From Lasiosphaeris hirsuta (lineage: Eukaryota > Ascomycota > Sordariomycetes > Sordariales > Lasiosphaeriaceae), in NCBI GenBank assembly GCA_030549175.1, contig JAUKUA010000002.1, positions 2,480,001 to 2,544,000 on the forward strand: a stretch of 64,000 nt of DNA. Reading direction: 5' to 3'. The translations under genes and the position numbers were made by a program. Of the stretch, positions 20,864 through 33,448 are shown in pieces. The notes under the pieces are model-generated. The model saw nothing but the letters and a program-made list of their open reading frames with translations, made no database searches and was not told the DNA's origin. The first letter of the stretch is position 1. Every line of letters starts with the position of its first letter.

Positions 20864-23800
20864 ATGTCGGTCGTAGGACCCGATGTTCTCGCCCAGCTGG
20901 CTCACCTTCTTGGGGCACTCCAGTCTGCCGACAACAATGTACGGTCCCATGCCGAGGAGGTTCTGCAGAACAGCTGGACCAGTACTCGGCCAGAAATGCT
21001 TTTGATGGGTCTCGCAGAGCAAATCGCACCCCCAAGAGACGCAGCGGTATGTCTTGGGAGGTCTCATACTCGAGAAACAACCTGATTAACGGAAGCTAAC
21101 ATTGCGCGACTCGCAAAGACGCGTTCTTTCGCGGCAGTAATCTTTCGGCGGATAGCTTGCAAGACGAGAAAGACTCCTACCTCCGAAAATACCGACATGT
21201 TTATATCTCTGGACAAGGAACACGCCCATATCATTCGCACCAAGGTGTTGGAGAATCTTGTCACAGAGACGGATCGGGGTGTCCGAAATAAGATCAGTGA
21301 TGCTGTTGCCGAGATTGGAAGGCAGTATTCAGACAACAGTTCGTCGATATATGGACCCAACAAACTTGTGGCATGATACTGACAATGTAGCTCCAGGCGA
21401 TTCGTGGCCGGAACTTCTCCAGGTTCTTTTCAACCTTAGCCAGGCACCCGACCCTGGAACTCGAGAGACGGCATTCCGTGTCTTTACCACCACTCCAGGA
21501 ATTATCGAAAAGCAACACGAAGAGGCTGTGGCGCAGGCGTTTGCCCAAGCTTTCAAAGATGAATCGGTTGCCGTACGAGGAACTCCGCCGTTGAAATCAT
21601 GACAGGCACTGACAATTTTGAATAGGTTCGTCTTGCTGCAATGGAGGCATTTGCTGCTTTCTTCCGCAGCCTAACCAAGAAGAATCAGGCCAAGTATCAC
21701 GCCCTCCTCCCCGAAGTCCTGAATATCCTCCCGCCTATCAAGGAGTCAAACGACTCAGAAGACCTTAGCAAGGCTCTTGTTGCCCTCATCGATCTTGCCG
21801 AGGGTGCACCCAGGATGTTCAAGCCAGTATTCAACGTTCTAGTCCAGTTCAGCATTTCCGTCATCCAAGAGAAAGAGCTGAGTGACCTCTGCCGGCAAAA
21901 TGCGCTAGAGCTAATGGCCACATTCGCCGACTACGCTCCTTCAATGTGCAAGAAAGACCCCAACTATACCAACGACATGATTACACAATGTCTCAGCCTA
22001 ATGACGGATTTGGGCGAAGACGACGAAGATGCCGCCGAGTGGCTTGCAGCCGATGATGTAAGTCACCCCTTACCTTAAGGGTTTATAGTGTTGACAATCC
22101 GTAGCTGGACCAGGAGGAGAGTGATCAAAACCACGTGGCTGGTGAGCATTGCATGGACCGACTCGCAAACAAGCTTGGTGGACTTGTTATCCTCCAGCCT
22201 ACATTTGGGTGGCTTCCCCGCATGATGCAATCCATGGCCTGGAGAGACCGCCATGCCGCTCTCATGGCGATATCTGCCATCTCGGAAGGCTGCCGGGATC
22301 AGATGATTGGCGAGCTTAAGCAGGTTCTCGAGCTGGTTGTCCCCGCCCTTAAAGACCCTCATCCCCGTGTCCGTTGGGCCGGGTGCAATGCCCTCGGACA
22401 GATGAGCACAGACTTTGCGCCTACCATGCAAAAGGATTTCTATGATGTTGTCCTCACAGCAATTATTCCTGTCCTTAGCTCGCCAGAGGCCCGCGTCAAG
22501 TCCCACGCGGCTGCCGCCTTGGTCAATTTTTGCGAGGAGGCTGAGAAGAGCGTACTTGAGCCTTATCTGGACAGCCTACTATCGGAGCTGTTCCTCCTTC
22601 TCCAGAACGAGAAGCGGTACGTTCAAGAGCAGGCACTATCGACCATTGCAACCATCGCCGACGCAGCAGAAAAGACGTTCGGCAAGTACTACGACACCCT
22701 AATGCCCCTGCTTGTAGGTGTCCTCCATAATCAGAGCGAAAAGGAATACCGACTCCTTCGTGCCAAGGCTATGGAGTGCGCCACCCTAATCGCTCTGGCC
22801 GTCGGAAGAGAGCGACTTGGCCCAGATGCCGTGAAGCTTGTAGAGTTGTTGAATGTTATTCAAAACAGCATCACGGATGCGGATGACCCTCAAGCCCAGT
22901 ATCTGATGCACTGCTGGGGAAGAATGTGCCGGGTCATGGGCAAGGAATTCCTCCCATACATGGCACCAGTCATGCCACCACTGATCGAGCTCGCCAGCGC
23001 TAAGGCCGATGTTCAAGTCCTTGAATCCGACGAGCAGGTTGAGCAATTTCAGCAAGATGACGGCTGGGAGTTGGTTCCCCTTCGCGGCAAGACTATCGGA
23101 ATCCGGACAAGTTCAATGGACGACAAGTACATGGCAATAGAACTCTTGGTTGTCTATGCCCAAGTGCTTGAGGACGACTTCGCCGGATGGGCAGCGGAAA
23201 TCATGGAGAAGGTTGCGCTTCCAGGCCTCGCCTTCTTCTTCCACGATCCCGTGCGGGTCGTATCGGCAAAACTCGTCCCCTATCTTCTTAGCTCCTACAA
23301 GAAACGGTTTGGCGACACTTCTAACGAACTGAACGGACTGTGGAACGGCACAGTTGTGAAGCTTCTTGAAGTACTCAGCGCCGAGCCCGCTATCGATACG
23401 TTGGCCGAAATGTATCAGTGCTTCTACGAATCAGTCGAGGTTATCGGCCGACAGTGCCTCTCTCCTGAGAACATGGAGAACTTTATAGACGCAGTCCACA
23501 CTACGCTAGAAGACTATAAGGACCGTGTCGCCCAGCGCGACGAGGAGAATGCGGGTGTGCCGGCTGAGGACGTCGAGGACGAGCAAGAGGAGCTACTCAT
23601 GGCCATCGAAGATGACCAGACCCTTCTCTCCGACATGAACAAGGCCTTCCACTGCATCTTCAAGTATCATGGCCATACTTTCCTTCGCTCTTGGGAACGC
23701 CTGATCCACACCTACAAAGGATTTCTCCGGTCTGCAGATCCTACTCAGCGGCAGTGGGGATTGTGCATTATGGATGATGTTCTCGAATATTGCGGCCCGC

Positions 23801-24435
23801 AAAGCCATGCCTACCTCGATTACATTGGGCAGCCGCTCTTGGAGGGATGTCTGGACCAGTCGCCCGCGATCCGGCAGGCAGCCGCTTACGGAATCGGTAT
23901 TGCTGCCCACCACGGCGGGCCGGTCTGGGCCGCCTTCATGGGTGGCGCAATCCCTGCCCTTTTTGAAGCGATGCGATTCCCGGATGCACGCAGCGAAGAA
24001 AATGTCTACGCAACAGAAAATGCGTGCGCTGCCGTGGCTAAGGTACTACACTATAACGCGTCTGCCATTCCGCAGGTCGACCAAGTGGTCGCTCAGTGGG
24101 TTGAGTTTTTGCCCATCACCAATGATGAGGAGGCTGCTCCATATGCCTATCTCTACCTTGCCGAGCTCATTGATAAGTATGTCGGGCCCTATTCTGTTCC
24201 GTGAATCTTAGCTGACCAACCTAGGCGACACCCCGTGGTCACATCACAAGCGGAGAAGGTATTCGTGTTCGTTGCACAAGCTCTCGAGGCGGACGCTTTG
24301 ACTGGGCAAACGGCTGCTCGTGTTGTTGGCGCAACCAAGCTCCTGCTCGAAACCACAGGCTTGAACGCCCAGCTGGTACTGCAGCAAAATTTCACGCCGG
24401 AGGCTCAACTGATCATTCGAGGGCACTTCGGCTAG
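20864..24435 (+). CDS. Importin beta-3 / karyopherin Kap121 (Pse1) homologue
   Basis: Six exons (20864-21046, 21119-21338, 21391-21572, 21626-22057, 22105-24176, 24225-24435) give 1099 residues, close to yeast Pse1 (1089). The N-terminus has the importin pattern LLGALQSADNNVRSHAEEVL. HEAT-like helices follow throughout, with DLGEDDEDAAEWLAADDLDQEE, WRDRHAALMAISAISEGC and PRVRWAGCNALGQM. An acidic, low-complexity loop lies near DVEDEQEELLMAIEDD. Kap121/RanBP5 carries ribosomal proteins, transcription factors and other cargo through nuclear pores in a Ran-dependent way. Introns are ordinary GT-AG; the fifth starts GTATGT and ends CCTAG. All key parts are present. Confidence 0.95.
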
Positions 24436-27185
24436 TATGCCCCTGTGTCAAGTTCGGTCCGCATTCTCGCGCCTGCTAGAATGACAAGACCGTTTGAAGT
24501 TACAGCGAAGGCAGTAGTACACTCCTTGGTCTGCACTTTTCGGTGACCAACCCCGTCGGGAGAACAAGGTTATCGGAACGCCAACGGGTAGAGGTGTTAT
24601 TCGGAAAATATCAAGAGTGCGGTGTTGGTCTCGCCGACTGTGTCTTCCCGTGGCGCTCTAACAAGGGGGATACATGTTGATATAGAAGACGACTAGAGAA
24701 CGAGTTCATGGATGGGTCAAGAGAAGGCACTTGGGAAGGGAGGTTGATGATACCATGCGAGCAAGGTTGGCAGTAGGAGGCCATAGTTCCCACGACGTGT
24801 ATGCCACAAAGCCGGTCTGCTTCTACTATTTGCACATTCACGCGGAAATCGATACATAAACAAAATAATCCTCAAAGTAACAAGTAGCTGACTCGAGATA
24901 GCTTGCTATACCGAAATTTCATTCGCCCATTTGACAAGGATTTGCGTGGTGGCTAACTGACAGGGAACGCTTGAGGTCAGGTCGTAGGGATATATATAGG
25001 GGTACACAGGATGCCTGTACACAGTATGAGGTTGTATATCCGCGTGTGGCAATACTGGTGGCTGTGGCCTGGTTTCAACGGGAGGATTGTTCTTGGCTTC
25101 TTGGTACGGACGTAGTAGTGTTGTTCTCTGTGGGGGGGGTATCTGACAAATGACAGCAACGGCGGCTTGTCTCTGGGCGGCTATGCGACCCGATGTCAAG
25201 AGGGATTTCGTTAGAAGCCGGGACACGGTGGCGGCCGGGTGCTCTTAAAATATCGTTAAAGTGGTTGGGCAGGGGTGGACAGATTCATCAGTCGCACATT
25301 GGCAAACAGGAGGAGCGTCCCTGTACCACAGTATGACGCGCGACGTCATTTTCAGGCCGGCTCGCAGCCAAGCACAGTCTCGGAAAAAGAAAATATTTGC
25401 TTAGCACTTAGGTACCTAAACGGCGCTGAGACGGGCAGACAGAAGGCGAGAGAAGGCGAGGGACGCTTGGGGTGCAGCATTCGTCCAGCGCAGGGTACGA
25501 TCGCGATCCCATAGTAGAGAAAGGTCACGTTCGTTGGGTAACTTGCAGCGAGGCATGGACATTCGGTCGAATCCGATGCAAGCAGATGCAGGGCCTGCGT
25601 GTGAATGGCATGTTGGTGCTTACCTAACTGGCCTTGCTGGGGAGCTGCTAGCACTAGTCTGGAGCACTAGGGAGCTCGAGGGGAAGTAAGCCGGGGGGAC
25701 GATTTGGATTGGTGGGTGGGCTGGGGAGTGGACTCAAGCGGCACACAGCGGGTTTTTGGATGAGTAGGCTGGGTGGCGGTTTCCCGTCGTCGTCGACTCG
25801 TCGACTCGAGGAGCTCTTCTGCGCGCCCTTCTGGCCCCGCTCTCTCGGTTTTGCGGTTTTGCTAAGCCGCAGGGCCAAAAGGCCGGCAGGCCTGGGCTGG
25901 AGAAGGCCCTTGGACCATTCACAAGGCAAATGCGGCTGCCCGTTCATTGCATCACACAATATCGCTGTCTAATGGCTAGCCCATGCTGGCACCGCCGTAC
26001 TGAGTCCCCTCGCTCTATTAGTGCGGTACCACCTCAAACCTGACCGTGACCCCCGCGACATACTTCTCTTTCTCCACGCTGCTCCACGCTGTGCTCTTAG
26101 GATCCTTCCTTCCCCCGCCTCAGGCTGCATCCATCCCGTCCTTGCTGGCATCCTAACTTCCTGATGTGCAGATGTCCTGACGTGCTGGCATTCGAGCACC
26201 CGATCATCCCAGCAATCTGGCTGATCTAGGGAGCTGGCACAGCTGTGCCAGTCGACCCGGCATATTTGCTGAAAGGGCAGGAAGCGAATGGAAGCTAGCT
26301 AGCTACCTGCCGACCTACCGATGCCTACCGATCTCGCTACCTATCTTACCTTGCTACCTTGCTACTTGCTACCTTGCTCGGAAAGGGCCCCGCCCTCGCT
26401 GGCTGCAACTATTTGCCTCGAACCTCTTCGAACCCCTCGTACCTCCCTCCATTTCCCGTGTAGTTGTTGACCTTTGAACTCTGCCCTCCTCGCTGCTCGC
26501 TGCTGCCCTTGCTTTCTGCTGCTTCCTGCACTGTCGCCTCCCGCCTGCCCGCCGCCCGCCTGCCCGTCTGCCCGTCTGCCCGCCGCCTTGGCCCTGGCCT
26601 TGCGTAACGTCGATCTCCAGATTCCGCCTCCTCTGCCGCAATCACCCACCACCGCCTGCGTCCTGCCTCGTTCCGCCTGCATCATCACTCGCCGCCCCCG
26701 TGTCTGCGAGTCCAGGTTGACAGAAGCATCGACCACCACAACCATCGAGAGCGACACCGGTTGCGACGGCCACAGCGACAGCAACAACGACGTTGACGAC
26801 AGACGACCGCCCGCCATACACGCTGACCCGTGCCGCTCCGACACAACACCAACACGACTTCCCATATCCCGCTTCTGCCCACCTCGCCTCATCACTCCTC
26901 ACCGCTTCCGCCCCAGCCCGGCCCGAGACGGGGACTCCACGTCCTACACCCCGTCCACGCGCTACACACTCCCCATCTGCACGGCTACACGCCCAAGCAT
27001 TAAACCACCACGTCTGGCGGTCCAAGAGGCTGGCGAGAAGCCCATCGATGCTGCGCCCGAACCCCGTTATGTAAGACGCCTGCCGACTTCTCGATGGTCC
27101 AATGCCGAGTAGGACCACTGCACATTCAAAACCCCAGGACGACAATTTGGTCGAGCGGCAGGCGGGACACGCCAATGCAGCCGCC
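24436..27185 (+). other. Long leader/intergenic region upstream of wc-1
   Basis: About 2.7 kb without a supported gene. The part at 26294-26378 is built of short CTAC/CTTGC-like tandem units, and 26510-26600 is a pyrimidine-rich CTGCC tract. Several frames are open here on both strands (for example 26474-27112), but this reflects skewed GC-rich composition and they lack family motifs. The 3' part probably includes the wc-1 5' untranslated leader. Confidence 0.5.
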
Positions 27186-30100
27186 ATGAACAACTACTTT
27201 GCGTCTCCAATGTCCGCAGGCGAGATGGAGCGCCAGATGGCCTCGCAGCGGCGCGACCAGCACCCCCACAGCCGGGGTGTGCCCATGATCAACACATCAA
27301 ACCAAGGAAATGTCCACGGGGACCCATTGTCAGCCATGTCGGACATCGCCATGTCTGGCGGTGACTCTCTCGATGACATCGTCCGCCAAAACACCCGCGA
27401 ACTTCAACGGCGCCGGAGCGTGCCTCAGCCCTACACCAACCAGATAGACCAGGACAGCTCTGATCGCCCGCTATCCATGATTCAATTTGGCCAAGACGGC
27501 GCTTTTCAAGACTTTCAGTTTGGCAACATTGTTCCCTCGAGCGAGGCTTTGGGGGCTTTCGGTGGCATGAGCGGTACCATTGGGATGCCAGAGCACTCTG
27601 GCTCGTATTCCCAGTCCAGTCTCATGGCCATGTCCAATCAGCCAGACTTTCACAATCTATCCCCCGACATGATGGGAAACATGATGGCCTTCTCAAACCT
27701 CAACGTAGGGAATATGGGTGCAGACCCAAATGCCCTCAGCATTTTTAACTCACCTACTATGGCGACTCAGTATACCCCCACCAACTTAGACACGGTCAAC
27801 ACAGATTTTTCAATGGATATGAACGTCGAAAACACGCCGCTCAGCGCATCCAGTACCACCCCGGCCGCCGGAATTGGTCACAAAGCCGATGGAGACGTCA
27901 TGGCCGTTGATAGGAGTTTTGGTCCAACCCCCCCCGACGAGTCCCGCACTCCGCGAAGGCCCTCGAGCTTGCATGTAGACTCGGGGCTCAACCCGTTCCA
28001 CCAAGGCTTACAGTCCCCTATATCGCAAGAGGTATCGGGGGCCGCCGTTTTTCATTCGCCGGCATCCGGAACACCTCGGACAATATCCATGACTAGCGGT
28101 CAACCAAGCACCAGCTTGGTGACGTCAGCTCCATTGACGCCAGCCACCAGCGCTCCAACGCCCCGAGACCAGCCTCAAGCCAAAAGTATATATTCCAAGA
28201 GCGGGTTTGACATGCTTCGAGCCTTGTGGTATGTTGCCTCGCGCAAAAACCCAAAGCTTGATATTGGAGCAGTGGACATGTCGTGCGCCTTTGTTGCGTG
28301 CGATGTGACGATGAACGATTGCCCCATCATCTATGTGTCGGACAACTTTCAGAACCTGACAGGCTACAACCAACACGAAATTCTCGGCAAGAATTGTCGA
28401 TTCCTACAATCTCCAGAGGGTCAGGTCGAGGCCGGCACGAAGCGCGAGTTTGTTGACAATGGTGCCGTATATAACCTCAAGGAGGCAATCGCCCGCGGCG
28501 AGGAGATTCAGCAGAGCTTAATAAACTATCGCAAAGGAGGCAAGCCGTTCCTGAATCTCCTAACAATGATTCCAATTCCGTGGGACACGGACGAGATCAA
28601 GTACTTCATTGGCTTTCAAATCGACCTTGTCGAGTGCCCGGACGCGATTTCGGGATATGATATGAGCGGCGCTATGCAAGTCAACTACATACACACCGAT
28701 ATTGGACAGTACATTTTCACCCCACCAAACATTAGCAACTGGGAGCCCGAGAACGGACAAACTCTCGGGATTGACGATGTTTCCACCCTCTTGCAGCAGT
28801 TCAACCCGAAAGGGATTACCTCTGACTGGCACAAACAGTCGTGGGACAAGATGTTGCTGGAAAACGCGGACGATGTTGTGCATGTCTTGTCGCTGAAGGG
28901 GCTCTTCCTCTACCTGTCGCCCTCGTGCAAGAAGGTGTTGGAATACGACGCGAGCGAGCTGATGGCGAGCTCGCTTTCCTCTATCTGCCATCCATCAGAC
29001 ATAGTCCCTGTGACGAGGGAGCTGAAGGATGCGCAACACGGGACTTCTGTTAATATTGTCTTTCGGATTCGCAGGAAGATAAGCGGCTACACCTGGTTCG
29101 AGAGCCATGGAACGCTGTGGTCCGAGCAGGGCAAGGGCAGGAAGTCCATCATCCTCGTCGGGAGAAAACGGCCCGTCTTTGCGCTGCGTCGAACCGATCT
29201 GGAGGCGAATGGAGGTATTGGAGACAGCGAGATTTGGACCAAGGTCTCTACCTCGGGCATGTTTCTCTTCGTCTCGTCCAACGTTCGCTCGCTGCTCGAT
29301 CTTGTCCCGGAAAATCTGGAAGGGACGAGTATGCAAGATTTGATGCGGAAAGAGTCACGGCCCGAATTTGGACGGACGATAGAGCGAGCGAGGACAGGCA
29401 AGATCGTGAGCTGCAAACACGAGATCCAAAACAAGAGGGGCCAGGTCCTGCAGGCGAATACTACATTCTACCCCGGCGATGCCTGCGAAGGCCAAAAGCC
29501 TACGTTTCTACTGGCTCAAACAAAACTGTTGAAGGCATCATCTCGCGCCATTGCCCCAGCCACCGGGACAAAGACTGGAGCTGCTACATCGGCGAGCGTT
29601 TCCCCAGAAGATTCGGTGACGCATCCGAGCAGTGTCACAAGCATGTCTAGCGCGGTCGTCAGGTCGGGCAGCGAATCTGGAGGTGTTACCGCAATGGCCT
29701 TGACGTCCAAAACCATTCCTCTCGGGTCACAAGACGCCACGCTAGCCTCAGATGATAACATATTTGACGAGCTCAAGACCACGAGGTGTACCAGTTGGCA
29801 GTACGAGCTGCGCCAGATGGAGAAAGTCAACCGCGTTCTAGCCGAAGATCTCGCGCAGCTATTATCAAGTAAGAAGAAGCGGAAGAGGAGGAAAGGAGGT
29901 GGCAATATGGTTAGGGACTGCGCAAACTGCCACACGCGGAACACGCCAGAATGGCGGCGGGGTCCCAGTGGGAATCGGGACCTCTGCAATAGCTGTGGCC
30001 TTAGATGGGCGAAGCAGGTAAGCTCACAACCTGGGTAGCTGGAAGAGAGAGGGTGTGGTCACTAACACGTAAAATCTAGACTGGGAGGGTTTCCCCACGC

Positions 30101-30424
30101 AATTCTTCTCGCGGTAACGGAGATGGGCAGAGCAAGAAAAGCAACTCGCCAATACACTCGTCACCGTTGCACCGTGAGGTTGCAACCGAAACACCGTCTC
30201 TGGAGCCTGCTAGCAAAACCACAGCTACGCCAGCTAGCACTGTTTCCACCGACGATTACGCATCAGCACCTAGCGCCATTATTACGGCGGCGGCGGCGGC
30301 GACGAAGGCCGCAGGCCATTTCCATCCCCCACCGAGTCGGACGTTGTTAGCAGGAGGGAGCGGTGTCAGCGGGATCAGTATGGAGATGACGTCAATTCAA
30401 GAGGAGCGAGAGACGAGTGCTTAG
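27186..30424 (+). CDS. wc-1: White collar 1 blue-light photoreceptor and GATA transcription factor
   Basis: Two exons (27186-30017, 30080-30424) give 1058 residues. The ATG at 27186 begins MNNYFASP, which resembles the start of other WC-1 proteins; an in-frame ATG at 27102 would add 28 residues. The LOV domain carries GKNCRFLQ, with the flavin-binding Cys at residue 404, and a VEAGTKREF insertion loop. Two further PAS regions follow (around WDKMLLENADDVVHVLS and IWTKVSTSGMFLFVSS). A basic KKKRKRRK signal precedes a C-x2-C-x18-C-x2-C GATA finger at residues 912-937. WC-1 pairs with WC-2 to activate light-induced genes and the clock gene frq in Neurospora. Long glutamine runs present at the Neurospora N-terminus are absent. 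Confidence 0.96.
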
Positions 30425-31501
30425 GAGGCGCCCGACCCGACTCCTTATTCGTTTGACTGGACTCTGTACACCTGCTGAAGATATCCCTCTTTCTCTCTCC
30501 GGCCCTGGTTGTTGTTGATGCGGACCAGCGGGCTTACGACTATTTCTACAATTGACGATTTGGTGACGAATCTTGTTCGATAGCTACGGCGAGCGGTGTG
30601 ATGTAAGCTTGACGTGTTTCCTTTTCTCTTGGATGGTGCGTGTTTGCTCAGGGAGGGCGGGTATAGAATCAGGGGAGCAAGCTGCCCCTTTCACTTCTTC
30701 ATTACTTGGGGTTTACTCCTTTTTATCCTTTTCCTTCTTTGACTTCCCTCAACACCCCCTTTTCTTTTGTGTGGGACATGGTAGGAAACGGAAGCATTTT
30801 GGTGGATTGATACCAGAGGGCCCGCGATGGCTCGCCTCTCTAACAGCGATAAACTTGTTGCCGTTTTATCACTTATGATCAACGACGTTGTAGTTGCGAA
30901 TAGGGAAAACTATCAAAGGTTTAATACTAGTTGAGCCGGAATGAGTCAACAAAGGAGTGGTTGAAGGGATAGTGGGGTGCATATGTAGGAGGTTATGATA
31001 CCATGTTGGGTTTTGTCAAGAAGCAAGCGGGGGAACTACTTGTGGGAGTAGTGACTCTCCCCTCTTGTCCTTGCTTATTTATGGGCGCTCATATTTATCT
31101 GGTTTGCGCTTGGCGGAGGTGAAAATTTGGGGCTGAAGCTCTTTGTTGAGTTGGTGTATGGCGAAGCAGTGCGTCGGTGTCTGGTTGCATGGGCAGGAAA
31201 GACGGCAGGTCAACTGCTCATGGTCGATGGGCGGACCTTGGGTAAGGATACTAGGCCAAGTGCATTGTGTTCTTTCTGGCTTGTGCCGAATCGTGGCATT
31301 GGCGGCGGACTGGGATGCATGGGGCCATGGCTTTCAGGTTGTCTGTGTCTAGTCTTGTGGGAAAACGTGCGACCAACAAAAAAAACATACCAATAGGACT
31401 TCTTCCCCCCCAAAGCGTGGACCTCATGTTACTGAGTGATGGCCAAGAACCCCCTTATCCGACTCTCTATTTCGCTGCTGCCTAACTTTGACATCCTAAC
31501 C

Positions 31502-31777
31502 TAAACCCAAACCTTGTTCATTTGTTATCGCTGGACTGTAAAAAAAGCTCGTTACAGACATAAAAAGGACCTTTAAAACACCACAAACCCCCCCCTTTTT
31601 ATATTGGAAAGGCATTGTAAAGCACCACGTATGTCATTGCTACGCCAGAAAGGCCGCTAAATGCTACATTTGCCCTCCTTGATGGTGAGAAGGCCTTTCC
31701 GGGGCTACAACTTGTATCTCCCTTCGTACCCCCAAGGGAAGGTTGCGCGCTAACAAACAAACCGAGGTTGGATTGTG
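31502..31777. mobile_element. MITE copy B (worn ends)
   Basis: The right end, GCGCGCTAACAAACAAACC, followed by GAGGTTGGATTGTG, is well preserved. The left end (TAAACCCAAACCTTGTTCAT) is a worn version of the family start. The interior has AAGGCCTTT blocks as in the other copies. Length is about 276 bp, and no coding capacity is present. The target-site TA is kept on the left and lost on the right. Confidence 0.6.
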
Positions 31778-33173
31778 CCCTTGCTCCCCCCTGCCGAGAG
31801 AGGACATGGCGTCTCAATGGCAATGGATGCTTTTTTAGGTAAAGTAGGGAGCGGGAGCGGCATGTCACAGTCAGCACCCACAGAGAGTTTGGCCCCTTTT
31901 TCTTTTTGGTGTCTGCTGCTGTAAGCTTTATAAGCCGTAATCTTGAAGTCATCTCGCAGGATTGCCCTTCGGCTCGGTGCCCTGGGTTGCGTGTAACAAA
32001 TTACCGCAGGGCAATGAAACATATTTCTTCTCATATTCACAGCCTTAAAGTCCTGCGCTACCTCAGGAACAAACATATAAGAGCTGGATTGTACGCGATG
32101 GAGTCTTTTTGAACGTTGCTGTAAAACTGCCTGACACCGGATCCCACTTGGCGTGGCCGAGTTGAAACAAAACGAAACAGGGGGATAAAAAACCTATCAG
32201 TTATACAGATACAAATGTCACGTTGCCTACACAAATGATCGGCAGCTATCTTTTGGTGTACAGCATGAAGTTCCACGCTTCCGCAAGCAACATTCGACGG
32301 GCGAAACGCTCCCCTTTTGGACGGCAACCCGTAGATACATATGACTAGGTAGATGCAGCACACACATACATACCTACACACGCACACACTGAAATATACT
32401 TCATCTCCAAAGTCCCCGAACAGCGGATGGGAATGAAACACGCACAAACTGTTCGGCCCGCGGGACTTGCCAGGCACTCACTCAGCCTCATATCTTCCTC
32501 CTCAGACTCGCGATCTGAATGGCCCCCGAGTAGGAATGGTAAGAAGTGCTGGCTCGCCTGATGTCACTGGGATGTTCGGCATAAGGTATCCCGGCACCTT
32601 ATAGAGCTGCGCGTGGAAATACTGCCGAGATTCGGCCCGCTAGGAGAGCTCCATTGCGGCATGCAAGGGAGCCGAGGGAACCGTAGATAAGACCCTGAGA
32701 GACAAAAACAAGGTTATCAGGTCGTCCGAGATAACCTCTCCACATCCGTCATCGACATCAGTCAGCGGTTTATACCCCGGAGAGTCTAGACAACAAGGGT
32801 AGGCACGGCGTATACAACCGTCAACACGGCCCGGCAAGCTCAAGCCTCTCTCTCATGCTTACATCCCCCGGGTTCAGTATCAGAACTGGGAAAGGTGGCG
32901 TCTAATAGATTCCTGCAAGCCGTCAGTATAAACGATCCTAAAACGATGGGAACTGGGCCTTACTCGGGCTAGCAGACCGCTGCATTGGCGCGTGTGTGCC
33001 CTTGACGGGAGCCAAGTTGTCATGTGTGTCGTGTGTGGATCTGGTGATCCCCAGGCAGCGAGATTCTTGAGCCACTGAGCGGGCGGAATCGACGTGTATG
33101 CAGGTCCCCTGCACTCCTGGGCACTGCAGTGTGGGTGCTCGATGGAGCAGCAGTGAGTTGTCGTAGTAATGTG

Positions 33174-33448
33174 TACAATCCAACCCTTGTTTGTTTGTTA
33201 GCGCGGGGACTTCTTTGAAGCTCGTTGTGGACATCGACGACGGTGTTTCTGGCATCTTAAAGGGCATATTTGGTATCCCATAATGCCTCTCCAATGTGGG
33301 CAAGGCCTTTCAAAGTACCAATTATACTTTTTGAGATGCTAGAAAGGCCAGAATGCCATTTTTCATACGACAAAGGCCCTGTCAGAGCTTCAATATCCTT
33401 CTTGGCGGGAGTTTTCCGCGCTAACAAACAAACCGGGGTTGGAGTGTA
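33174..33448. mobile_element. MITE copy C (best preserved)
   Basis: This 275-bp element begins TACAATCCAACCCTTGTTTG, continues TTTGTTAGCGCG, and ends CGCGCTAACAAACAAACCGG followed by GGTTGGAGTGTA. Terminal inverted repeats of roughly 30 bp are nearly perfect, and TA flanks both ends. The interior contains AAAGGGCATATTTGGTAT, shared with copies A, D and F. No open frame of transposase size exists, so it is a non-autonomous element. Confidence 0.85.

Noticed and set aside
26474..27112. 212-codon plus-strand frame before wc-1
   Set aside because: It has no ATG start, is Pro/Arg/Thr-rich from GC-skewed DNA and shows no motif; more likely leader sequence.
32150..32200. A-box-like TGGCCGAGTTG suggesting a tRNA
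   Set aside because: No acceptor stem, T arm or B box follows at a suitable distance.
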